Shown here piece after piece: positions 13,001 through 25,854 of a stretch of 64,000 nucleotides of DNA; positions within the stretch are counted from its first letter, which is position 1, and each line of letters begins with the position of its first letter. The stretch is taken from assembly GCA_035222895.1 (NCBI GenBank), contig JAVYIG010000170.1, positions 661,501 through 725,500 on the forward strand. Direction: 5' to 3'. The notes beneath the pieces are model-generated. The model was not told the origin of the DNA and searched no databases. It saw only the letters and a program-made list of their open reading frames with translations. The position numbers were made by a program, and so were the translations under genes. The stretch is from Strongylocentrotus droebachiensis (lineage: Eukaryota > Echinodermata > Echinoidea > Camarodonta > Strongylocentrotidae).

Positions 13001-16000
13001 CATGGCTTTAAAATGTAAAATACAGATACAGAGTATGTGCAAAGATACGTGTATCTGTTGTCATACATTACATTCTATAAATAAAACATGAATTTGCTTG
13101 CTATATTCCGTGACATGATATCCAACATCACATACATAGAAATTTCTAATTGTTCTTGAATTGACTTGTCCCATGATTTTTCTTTAACAAATTTCCATAT
13201 TTTAACTAGGATGGATGTTCTAAATTCTACACGATTAATAAATGATATGTTAGACATACTTTCCAAAAATTGAATCAAAGTAAATTAGAAATATTGAAAT
13301 ATGTAATATTAATATTGCCTTAAGAGCAAATTTAATATACCTGTAATTCACATTATCTTTTTATATATCTTGATAATTGCACCTAGAAGAATATGTACAC
13401 ATATTCATGTGTATCAAAGTCAAGATAACATCAGTGGTAAATGATATAGCTGTAATATAAATATTCTAAATTAATCTTGGAAAGGTCATATTGTTTGAAT
13501 ACAGAAAGATGAATATCTAGATGGCATACCAGATATGAGAGCCAATGGCCCGTCTTCATGTGTTGAATAAGGACGGTGGAATCTCCATACTTGATGTCTG
13601 CGCTGCCCATGCCGTGGTCCTGCTTGCTGTCATAGTTAGCAAGATCCTCCTGTGAATTTTTTTAAAAAGACATTCAAAAAGTTTTCCTCATTTTTGTCAA
13701 ATAGATATATCACTCGTTGGCTGTTTCCTTGAGTGCGAGGAACAATGTGAATTCATTTGAGGTCACATTGCAGGCAAGATTGATTTAGATTGACTAAATA
13801 GCTAAATCTTTGAAAAACATCAATTAAGTATGTGATTAATAAAAGACAAGACATCTTCAGGAATTACTAAATGAATTACATTTTCATGGAGAAAGAAAGA
13901 AAAAAAGAGACTGAGGAAGAGTGGGAAAAGTAATAGGGTTGTATATCATATATATAATACATATATAAGATAAAGATGACAACGTGAACACCAACAAATA
14001 TATACCTGACTGTGATTGAAATGTTAAAACAGATTGGATTTAATTAACACAATGGGGGAAAAAATGCATTCGATACAAAGGATGCATTTTAGCAATCATA
14101 CTCTATTGTAAGAGATATTACGAGAGAAGAAAGTGTGAAGAAATATTGAAATCAACATCCAAAAAGTTGAGATCTTAGTGATAAACGAGAATGGGTTGCA
14201 ATGGTTATAGGGAGAGGAACTCACCCTAGACTGCTGGAAACAGAAGATGGTGTCATCTAAGTTGCATGATTTCCTTGGTACGATGCACACAGTCCCGTTC
14301 TCAAGAACAGCCAGATATTTGCCTGAATGAAAGAAAGAAAGGGGGAAATGAAATTGCATAGTAAAGCCCGTCTTCGTAGCCACCTCTCTTTAAAATAGGG
14401 GTATAGTGATTACCGGTGGTTTAGCTGTAGTCCAGCCATTGCAGGGGCATCAGCATCAGGGGGTGGGGCGAGAAGGGTCATGATAGGGGTCGAGGAGAGG
14501 AGTCTGAGAGAGGGGTTGGGAGAGGGGTTGGAGGGAGGCACTGATCCTAATGGTTACACAAAATGAAATGAACAAGGCTATTGATGGGGAGATTGCAGGA
14601 GGTCTTATAATCATAATTTCTTCTCTTCTTGTCCTTTTCCTCCTCTCCCTTCCCTTTCTCCCCGTCTCAAGTTTTCTCTCTTTTTTCTCTATAACCTGTC
14701 TAGAAAGACCACCTGTCTACAGCAGTCACTGCTCTGTTTCTCTACATAGCCTTTCTACACAGGATCCACTTTATGTTGCATAAGATTTCCTCCCCACCCC
14801 ACACCATTCCCATTCTCTATCACTGGCCTACAATCTATTACCAGTGCCCCATCATCCTTTACCTCACTCCCTTTTGCCGAAATTCTGTCAGATTGTCTTA
14901 CAATCAATTACTGTTAGCGGCCATGCCCATCCCATATCACATGACGCCCACCTCCATCGGCGGGGATCACCAGATCGGTCGTTGCTGTGATACTGCGTGT
15001 GAAAACTTGTCAATCAATACGTCGCTAATGTGCAGCACCTACTAGCCACTTACCGCACCCCTATGTGATCGTGTTACACATTAAACATAGGAAGACTGGT
15101 TGCTGACCCTATCTCACCCCCTTGAGATGTCTTTCACAATGGATTATGGTAGTGAAGATACAGGGAAAACTGGAGCACAGGCTGCTCAACAAACAAACAT
15201 TGGATGATGGATCGAAGGGCACTTTCAATGGTTCCGTCCTTTCCTTTCTTTCTCTGTTTTGTTTGTGTCTTTAATAGCCTACGGATCTGTTAAATAGCAT
15301 AGTAACAAGATAGGCCCAGACTTGCTTTCTAACTTAGATGTAGAACAACTGACAATTTCTAAGACATTTGATTCTTTTGAAGACTTTAAAAAATACAATG
15401 CTGTAGGTCTATTTATCTTCACATACAATGCACTTTCAAAACAGTTCAGAACTTGAGATAACTTACTTTATACGTTTATCAATCAAACTGGCAAATACCC
15501 TGCATGGTAGCTCAACTGTATCTCATCATTTTTATTTCTATTTCTTATAATTCCTTAGATTATGTTATCTGAAGTTGGAATGGAATTTTTAATTGCTCGG
15601 TTTTTAGTTTACTCAGGACTCTATTTCTGTCAATCAGCATAAAAAGCAATGACATAGTTGCATTTATAGTTTGAATATTTCCACTTTGTAGTATGCACTA
15701 TTGTACATTAGGCTGTGTCAACTTTCTACTTTAGATATGAACACATTAAGAGAAACAAGATTTGATAAAGAAAGAAGGGCAATGACATTTGACACAAATT
15801 CTTATTAAAATCTGCAGATAGGGAGATTACATGAAGCAATTTACTGTAGAGTTTTTGAAAAGAAAAAATAACGAATTTGTAATTGTTTATTGGAGTTTCA
15901 AAGCCATGTTTCTTCATTCATCCCTTTGGCATATTTTAATACAATAGGTTAACAACCCCTTTAACAGTAGGGGTAAATAAAAAAGGAGGGACAGTGTGAC

Positions 16001-19000
16001 AAAATAGGGAAAATAAATCCAAGCAAAGACGACTATATTAAGGGGATTATAAAAGCAACGCTATATCACATTTGACCTGCCTTCCATTCTACAAACTTTC
16101 TATATCACTACAAAAGCGTCATAAACTATTGACCTTTTCTACACACAATAAGGGAGGTCCCACCCCCCCCCCCCCCTCCCATTGCACAGGTGTAAATATG
16201 GTACACTTCACTGCCATAAAAATCTCCCTCCTAAAGCCCAGCTTAGTCATTTGATGCAGTGTTTTGATAGGGATGGATGCTAAAGTGACATGAGTAGATG
16301 ATGTAGGCGACATGGATGTTTTATAGACTAAAAAAGGGCAAGGTATAGAGAACGGTTAGCACAGAATGAACTACCCATTTTGCAAGCTTCGCCAAAGGAG
16401 AATGTAACAGAATATTCATTTCAAAGTTAGCTTAGTATTAAACCAGGAGTATGGAAACTAAAATACATTTGAGTCGCCGAGCATGAATAATATATCTAGA
16501 TTATTCACGCAACAATGGAGATATGTACTTGTCTTTTTGATTGATCGTTTCCTGAGCATATATTCATACATTGTTGCACTTTATAGTATAAATATCACAT
16601 TTTCTGTTTCATTTTTTTGCTGATATCTATTGTATTACAAGCCATGTATACGTATTGAAATCCCTTCCCTCGCAGCCTATTTGAATTTCAATATTTCACT
16701 GGGGGATTCAACGGATGCATATATAATTAAATATTGCATGTGATTAACATATTACTTGAACCAAATTATCATTTGAAAACATACATACAAGTATGTTGTA
16801 TACAGTCAGGTCTCTCAATAAGATATTCACAAGTTTATTTGTATCATACCATGGTAATTTACGTTTGGATTTTGCCTTTTCATTTCTTTGACATATGTTT
16901 GATCTTTTTGCTCTTCATGACTCTGTATCTTATTGACAGTCATCAAGTAATGGTAAATAAAATCTATACAAACTGCTGATGGTGATCCAAGACGTTCCTT
17001 TCAATAGATACGGTAGCTGATTTGATATATAATACTTATATTCCCCAATCACTTCCGATATCTGAATCTATCCTTCTCAGGAACCTTTGTAATGTGTTTT
17101 GGCAATTCAATCTGGCATTTCTTCACATTGCATCAGGAAAGATTTGATCACTTCTCCATTTCCCTCTGACTCTCTAAGCCTTGTGCACATATGGTAAACC
17201 ATATCGAGTAACGCTGCTGGAAAGTATGACATAAAGCCTGGTGCACTTCACATTTTACAACAAACAGATGAAATTACATACACTTTAAAACCTATCCGTT
17301 TATTTAAAAGTGAAATGGCTTTGAATTTAACAAACCAGAGCCCTGTAACATAAAATCTACTTACAATTAATAATTAAAAAAAACATGGTATCACCAATAT
17401 TGCAGTAAATAGTTTTACTTCTCCATGCATTACATATAAAGAACACGAAATTCATCACAAGTTACTAATTATTGAAAGGTTACGATTGATTAAATGAGAT
17501 ATTGTCTGTTGAGAGCCAAAAAGGCGTTAACTCTGTGTAAAAGTATATGAGTTCACGCCTCTTTTAACAGATGATATGAGTTAATTTGGAGATAAAATTA
17601 ATCATAACTTTTTATGTTACAGGGTTCAGGTTTTGAAGCGGTTTACCACCGTATCTAACTATCTTCCACTAGTTACTATTTATTGTTAAGGTTTTGATTG
17701 ACTAAATGCAATATAAGTAATATGGGAGGGGGGAATACAATTAATCATAACTTTTTATGTCATAGGGTCCAGGTTTTGAAGCAGCTTACCATAGTATCTA
17801 TCATAAGTTACTATTTATGTAAGGTTTTGATTGACTAAAGGCAAAATATTAAGTAATCGGGGAGAGATACAATTAATCGAACTTTTTATGTTACAGGGTC
17901 AAGGTTTTGAAGCAGTTTACCATGCAATGTGTGAACACGACTGAAAAAGAACTGGAGAATGGCTTCTAACATTGCTATCTCCTAACTCTGATTCCATCAT
18001 CTCTCTATCTGTCTCTTACACTAATGTCTTGGAATGAGATCATCAAGGTCATATCACTACTGATACACCACACAGACTAAGCATAGATATAACCTTCATC
18101 TTTGGAAAGGACTTAGCCCCCTTTCAGATATGAAGAAATATACATAATAATAATGTGGATAAATGCCTTCTCTAAGCGCTTTACAGATATCCTTAACCCA
18201 GTCATTGGATTTATTTAAGTACAATGTGCACCATCTCCACTTCCTACAGGCTGTATGGTCGCTGCAAGGGCATATGGCAGTGTCTATCACAAAGGCTTTT
18301 GTTATCCTACCAGCTCCCCATTACTCTCCTGGGTATGGAGTGGCAAATGTAGATCAATCAATGCCTTGCCAAAGGACATTAGTGCCATGTCGGGGATCGA
18401 ACCCAAGACCTTTCCATTTCAAGTCAAGTGATTAAACCACTACGACACCTCTACATGTACAACATTTTTATGAAAACTCTCTAGCTCCAGAACATCATGT
18501 GTAAACAAGGCCTATATATATTGATCTGGAGAATGTCTTCCAACATTGTTATCTGCTAACTCTGATTCCGTCATCGCTCTCTTACGCTAATGTCTTGGCA
18601 TGAGATCATCAAGGTCATATCACTACTGATATACCACACAGACTAAGCACAGAGAGATCAAACCTTCATCTTGGAAAGGACTTAGCCCCTTTCATACATG
18701 AAGAAACAAACATAAAAAATAATCAGGATAAATGCCTTTTCTAAGCGCCTTACAATTTCATTAACCTGGTCATCGGATTCATTCACGCACAATGTGCACC
18801 ATCTCCACTTCCTTGAGGGAGTCATGTCATGCGTGAATAAAGCATTGATCTGAAGAATGACTTCAAACATTCTAGAGATTGTCGTCTAACATTGTTATCT
18901 GCCAAGTCTGATTCCATCATCTCTCTCTATCACTCTATTAATGCTAATACCTTGGAATGAGACCATCAAGGTCATATCACTACAGATATACCAGACAGAA

Positions 19001-22000
19001 TAAGCACAGATAGATACTTCATCGTCGAAATGACTTATCCCAATCCATATATGAAGAAATGTACTTTTTCAAACATTTTGTATGAAAAATCTCTAGCTCC
19101 TGTATATCATGTGTGAATGAATCCTTCGTATATTGATCTGGAGAATGTCTTCCAACATTCTAGAGATTGTCTTCTTACATTGTTATCTGCCAAGTCTGAT
19201 TTCATCATCTCGCTATCTCTCTATAACACTTATACCTTGGAATGAGGCCATCAAGGTCATATCATTACTGATATACCACACAGACTAAACACAGATAGGA
19301 CCTTCACCTTGTAAAGGACTTAGCCCTCTTTCAGACATGTAGAAATACACATGTACCATGTTTTGTATGAAGACTTTCTAGCTACAAGTCTCCCCATTGG
19401 TTTTACTTCATACTGACATAGAAACTATCGCGTAAAATAAGGTAATATTCAAGTATGTTAACAATACCGAAAGTTCACAGATTTGAACAAACAAACAATC
19501 TTTATAATTTGGTAAGGCATTAATCCTCAATAGCAAGTCCCCTCGGAGACAACTTGTATCTATAATTCCCCTGGTTGGTTGCTTCCTGACAAGCACACAT
19601 GCTTTTTTTAGCAGTCAGGTAAAACAAACCATCAAACCACATACTCAGGACTACCTTTACATTAAAAAAGGAAAGATCGATCATGTTTCTTTCTTTTGTA
19701 ACGGTGATGTGAGATTGACTTACCAGATGTGAGATGGCGAATCCTGCAGGGCTGGCCCCAGGATACATAGCTACCATTCCACCTGGATGGGGGAAGAAGG
19801 CAGAATGGATGAGAGTGAGACAATAGAGGAGGAGATGAGACACCAAAAGATAGGTAGAGAGGAGAGAGAAGAGAGACAGAAATAAAAAGAGAGAAAGAGA
19901 AATAAAAAGAGAGAGAGAAAGAGAAAAAGAGAGATAAAGAGATGGAAAGAGAGAAAGAGAAAGAGAGAAAGATATATAAAGAGAGAGAGAGAGAGAATAG
20001 AGAAAGAAAGAGAAAGAGATAAAGAAAGAGAAAGAGATAAAGAAAGAGAGAGAGGAGAGAGAGAGAGAGAGAGAGAAAGAGATAACAGGATAGAAAGCGA
20101 CAAACAAGGACAGATACAAATATCATATAGCATGCTTGCAAATAGTTTAGAAAAATATACCTAAGGCAATTTCAATAGCCTTGTGCATTGATGTTTGAAA
20201 TATGAGAAGCATAACATTACCAAATTACATAATCCATACATAATTTCTGCAGGCAATGAAATAAAGTATCGAAACTGCCCTTGAATTTATTACTGGTAAG
20301 ACTTTCTGCATACAGAGATAGCAAAAAGTTGAAATATAGAGTAAGAGAGGATGAATGGCCTGAGCATATACAAGAAAGGAAAACACACAAAGGGAGATAA
20401 AGTGAGATATTGATGAAAGAAACAAGATCCAGAAATGCAGATTAAATGTATATCCCCATACACATTATTATTATGATACAAATGAAGATGAATAAAACTC
20501 TTTCCTACTATGTCAAATATAAGCACCTATATGTATTTTTGGAGTAACATTATCCAACTCTAGTCCTCAAATTGATTGCATTTGTTCATCCCGAGAGGCA
20601 CACTAAACATGACACCCTGCTTTTAACGAGTTTCGTGGAAAGATGTTTAAGATATAATTGAATTTTTTTTGGGGGGGGGGTAAGCCTCTGGCATTGACAA
20701 CTTTATTTTAGGAAAGAAATTAATTAGTTTCCACCTTTATACTATAAAAGAGTGTGGTTTTTTCCTTGGGTTGCAATATCAAACAGTCAAATCAATTTTA
20801 CAATACCAAGTGGCACAAAAAGCTGTGCCTGAAAGTATAAGTTATAGTTGCTGAAAATACTTATTTTATGGAGTGGAGAAAGAGACAAAATATTTATGAT
20901 CTAAACCTAGTAAATACCCCTTGCTATCTCCCTTTCTACATGTATGTGATAGTGATATAATGTTCATCGTTGTAAATGGTTTACTATTATCCATGTTCAT
21001 ACCTACATAAGATTAACTTGTAACACAACCTGTCATTCAGATAAGTCAGATTTCATCCGAAATGCACTGAAATCACTAACAGTTAAACCCCTGCCTTCCA
21101 AATGTGACATTTAGTGCCACTATATTTTGCTTAGAAATCTAAAAATCGTAGTTGAATTTCTGAATAATTTCATCTATTGAGGAGTAAAGCAATCATCGCT
21201 TTTAAACACAGGCACAATCTTTGTTACTTCCATTTAACTTCTTAACTATCGATATCTCTCATTCCCATAGGCTAGCTACAGTAGCCACCTCGTTCTCGTA
21301 GCCAATGGGTTATATAAAAATGAATGTAGGACGGTCTGGAGCTCAAGCTTAGAGCGATGTCTGTGAGCTTCTTGCACCACTGTAACCAAATGCCAGAGAC
21401 TTGGAAACATTATACCACACATCACTCTATAGAATGCCCAACCATACAGCCAGACAGCAAATTCAGGGTTTGCCATCAATACCGAACCTCAAATCAAATG
21501 CCATCTTTCAATCTCCCTCCAAAAAAATGGAAAAGAGTGTATGGAAAAGTCAAATAAGACACTTTCTTTCAAAGGTTCATCGATAGTGGCAACAACTTCT
21601 GATGTTTTTTTTGTTTTCGATTTGTATTATGTCATTAGGATTAAATAATTTTTTTGGAATGAACTTAGGCAAATTATGAACCACTTGTGAAAATTGACAA
21701 ATATTATATGCCTGCCTGCAAAAGGTCCTAGGTTTACAGTAAGCAACTTGGTCAGTTCAGGATATCTCCATACCATAAACAGTTTGAATTTCATATTTCA
21801 TGTCATTACTTTCACTTTGTTTATTTTATGTTATTTGTTCAAAGTTTGTTCAACATGGGTTATTATTTCACACACGCACAATAAAAAGGAAGGCTTACTT
21901 TTTCAAGATGAGTTCTGCTCTCCATAGAGACCTTGCATACTGAGCCACGGCTCCCGTATCATAAGACACCTCACTATAAAAAAACAAATTATAAAAAGAA

Positions 22001-24052
22001 CATTTTAAAAAATTGGTTAACAAACGAACATATCGAGGGGTCAGTGACACAAAGACATAACTCCATTTGGGCCATTTTAAGAAAAAGTGGTTTATGTATC
22101 ACTGAACACTTTGGCCTTAAGGAGTTAAGTCTATGTTTCACTAGCCATCAACTTCAAATGGGGTGTTGGGTGGAGTTCAGTCTTTGTGTTTCCTGGAAAG
22201 CCCACATTTTTCTGAACATTTTGATATCAAATACTCATTTTGACAAAATATGGAGTTACGTCTTTGTGTATCATCAGCAGCATCAAATAGACAGCATCAA
22301 ATAACAATCTTTAGAAAGTCTTGACAAATTACATAGTTAGAGAGCATAAATTAATTGACCCTATTGCAAATACGATGTTTGACAGTAGATGGCGACCTTC
22401 CTCCCAAACTGCACAAGCCAGCACATATGCATTGATATTGTTGATATTGGGGAAGACGGTAAGACAAGGTTTATTCCGGCCCTCATAGAGAATGTACAGC
22501 AGTGTCAGCTAATTCCTCATCTTCGTAAGCTATTGTTCAGGTTACTCCACCAATAATGTGATGAAATCTATATACGCACCATCATAATCTTTTATTTATA
22601 GTTTATTGGTTCCGAAACTATAATTTCTATCAGACTTTTCAGTTCTTGACCCATTGTATTTGTACAGGAACCGGTAGTGCCTTTGTTAAATATACCCATA
22701 ACCAGTGCTTGCCCTCTATGGCCAAATACCGTAGTTGCGGTAGTGAGAATTGAATGCATTGAATATGTATGAGAAAAATAAATGTAGCTAGGAGGGATTT
22801 CTAGATATTGAGGTCCCACCATATTTTGTTCATTTAGCTATTTTTCATTTAACAATCAAGCATGCAAACTATACATAACAGTGGAAAAAGAATCAACTAT
22901 GTCACAGGATTATCAATTCCACTTGTAAGAAGGCATCAAAATACTTCTTTTGGTCTAAACCTCCTGTAAAATAATGGCAAATAAAGGAGCTTTCCAATCA
23001 TCATTAAACAAATAGAGGCACTCCATCATTCTCCATAAATCCATAAGTAGGCTAAATAGTGTAAGTTTAAAGACTTAGATGTTATTTTTAAACGCCAATT
23101 GGTCACAAGGGCCCTCTCCTGGCAGTCTACAAAAAAAAAATCTCAAAGAGGTTATTTAAAGACTGGGCCATTTCCTTAAGGTACACAGAGGGTGTCATAC
23201 AATTCAATTAAAAGTCTTTGGGGAGAATGACAGCGAAATATATCTTGGTAATTGTCACATGATGCAAAGGTCACAGCGTTACATTTCTATCCCGTTAAGT
23301 AATAGGTCAAACAAGCTTTCCATCAAATGCTTTGGCAGTGAGGGCTTTATACTGTAGGAGGCCCTCGTTTGGGGGGTTGGTATACATATCACATGAGTCA
23401 TTAGGCCTGGCTTCATCAGCTTGAGATTGCCAAATAGCTTGCTATTTCTGATTTGGGAAATAATCCTGAAGTTACAAATCGCGTCTTCATCAGCTCAAGA
23501 CTTGACCTCGAAACTTGAAACTTGAGCTCAAGATATTTTGCTCAGCGTTCGCGCATAGTGCGAGTATTCGGGCTGGTGAACACACACCGGACAAATAGTG
23601 GGACATTTTGCAAACTAGCCCAAGATATCTTGGAATGATTATCTTGACCAAATATCCCGCTAATTGCAACTTCGGGCTGATGAAGACGCAAATTACCTGG
23701 ATAATTTGCGATCGGGATAGTTCAAATAGCGGGATATTTGGGAATCTCGAGCTGATGAGGACAGCCCTACTGGGAGGATTACCTGATGTTGTCGTCGTCC
23801 TTGCATCCTACCGGAGGAACAGTCAAGTACTCGTCCATGTGACCCCGGGAGAATCTCAGCGTGTCCAGACCGTTGAGAAACCCTACCAAGACGAATGGGA
23901 CGGGAAAGGGAAGGGGAGAACAACAGATGAGGAATAAGGAGGAAAGAAAGAGAGATACAAAATCAAGGAATCAGAAAAATAGAGACAGAGAGTGATACAG
24001 AGAGATGGATTGACAAAGAGAGAGAGAGAAATGTACAGAGAAAAGAAAATAC

Positions 24053-24092
<40 letters not shown>

Positions 24093-25817
24093 GGAATAGA
24101 GAATGTAGATAGAGAGAGAAATATAAACAAAAGAGGAAAAGAAAAAAGAGGAAAAGAAAAAAGAGAGAAGAAAAGGAGACATGGAAATAGACAGAGAAAC
24201 GAAAGATAGAAATATAAAAACAAGAAAGAGAAAGAGAAATAAAGAGAAAAGTAATAGAAAATTAAAATTAATATAACATATAATAAATCATTGAAATTTC
24301 AATAAGTTTGGGTAAGGGAAAATGCAGCATAAGATTTACACTTGAAACAGGCTGATAATGGTGCATAGGAATCCTAAAGACTATATATAATAAATCAGAT
24401 GCCAAAACTGTGATATTATTACTAAATATTTTATTAAAATTACCCTCAGACAAATTACACCTTGTGATATTCATAATGCTTGAGTACAAACACAGCACTT
24501 CATGGATTTTCAATATAAACGAATATTGATTCTAGAATACAGAGTATTATGAAAAGGATGCACTTGTATCCTTCAATACATAATTTCAATTTATGAAAAC
24601 ATACACAGAGATGTGAATGTGAAAGGCAGAGAGACAAGAATGAACAGCGAAGTAAAGGTTAGTATTGATTTGCACATTCGTTGAAAAAACGAGGAGGTGG
24701 CAGGGAATTATTAAAGAAGATGGTGATTGAATTTTTTTAAAGAAAAGCAGTGATCCAATTGTGGGTGCTATAGCTTTAAAAAAGTTATATATTTGCAGTT
24801 TTGTAGCATGGTGTGATCATGGAAATGCTTTGTTTACATATAAATGAAGGAATATATAAAAGAGTGAAAAATCGATGAAATGATAATTCCCCCCAATATA
24901 GAATTAAGAGAGGGAGAAGAGAGAGAGCTTGTGACAAGCCATGACGTAAATTAAAACAATAAAAATGAAACAGGAGCAAATGGAATGTAAACAGAACTTT
25001 CCAGTGATATCTCATCCCATAATATTATGTTTCCCCCTCGCACCTTGGCCCTTCCCTTCCCATCTGTACCCCCCCCCCCCTATTTCCTCTCACACACCAC
25101 ATCCCACTGTTTGAGCTCTTTAGAGGCCCCCCCCCTCTCCTGAGCTAGACTCATCTGCAGCCAGCCAGCCCTGCGCTCCCCTAGCAGGCCTGGGGGGCAG
25201 ATCTGTCTTTGATCTCATTACCCAGTGAAAACAACTGTTAGACATGCTAATGCCACGCTTTCTGGCATTTGGTCTTCGTATGGCGCATTCTACCGATAGC
25301 TTCTTCAGCATTGTTTTCTCTTCTACGTGGCATCGTTGGTCGTCCACAAAAGCAGCACTATTGGGGGCTGTGTTATCACTAACATCTCACAATACAAACT
25401 TGAGAATTCATTTGTATGGTGATGTAATAGTAGAGATAGTCATCTACACAGCATATGCGTTGAATTAATTATGACCATGCATCCACTGTCCTTGCTTGAA
25501 GGTTATGCAGTTGGGTATTTTACAAGATTATATAATTAAAGGTACAAACACCAGAGTTAAGGTTAAAATTAGATGTCGTTGGGAAATAATTTAAAATGAT
25601 ACTAATAATAATAACATTCATTCATTCTTATTTGTGAATGTGTTATTTGGGTTGAAAAAAAAGAAGAAAAAAAACATTAAAAAATCTACCTAAATACATA
25701 TTTTCATTCAAACTATAACTATCTAACGAAGATATGAACATATGGGACTACAAGTTCTTCTCACTATTCAGCCTAATAAATCTGATTGCCTAAATGTTCT
25801 TTGTTTTCTACTTAATC

Positions 25818-25854
<37 letters not shown>

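Larger units (their letters stand above)
1042..13529 (-). other. Compact introns of the RyR gene between 873 and 13649
   Basis: Sixteen introns of about 320-1170 nt. Beyond splice sites they hold an (AAY)n run at 2762-2850, a (TTA)n run at 5037-5060, a (GAATA)n retroposon tail near 6985-7012, a tRNA-like retroposon (8570-8733), T- and C-runs at 9608-9656, a CT/CA run at 10266-10350, a retroposon 3' tail (11465-11545), a G-run at 12185-12199 and a terminal-inverted-repeat element (12658-12853). No other coding potential was recognised. Confidence 0.65.
17950..19400. repeat. Four-unit tandem array interrupted by SINE copies
   Basis: The core ctgattccatcatctctc / tcatcaaggtcatatcac / accacacagactaagcac / ggaaaggacttagcccc recurs at about 17985-18125, 18560-18695, 18905-19045 and 19195-19330. 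Unit spacing varies from about 300 to 580 bp because the first unit carries a full SINE copy and the second a partial one. Confidence 0.8.
14323..19723 (-). other. 5.4-kb RyR intron
   Basis: Contains G-rich plus-strand sequence at 14455-14540, a fragment of the GTCTATAAAGACCACC element (14690-14772), a C-run at 16164-16177, a three-unit tandem repeat (17590-17940) with a hairpin element in front of it (17504-17572), and a four-unit tandem array carrying SINE copies (17950-19400). The stretch 14775-17500 shows nothing else recognisable and no coding exon. Confidence 0.6.

Noticed and set aside
18390..18456. Possible tRNA gene (perfect B box ggttcgatccc on the minus strand)
   Set aside because: The same head occurs with similar tails at 8570-8733 and near 56740; it is a tRNA-derived SINE and no complete cloverleaf was recognised.
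19520..20141. Three overlapping minus-strand frames of 120-199 codons rich in Ser, Leu, Phe
   Set aside because: They translate the CT-rich tract upstream of the exon at 19724-19782. The RyR exon is the only real coding sequence inside.
22380..22500. Minus-strand YILYEGR considered as the missing MIR exon
   Set aside because: The downstream residues do not fit. The correct exon with ARSLWRAEL and matching phases was found at 21899-21973.
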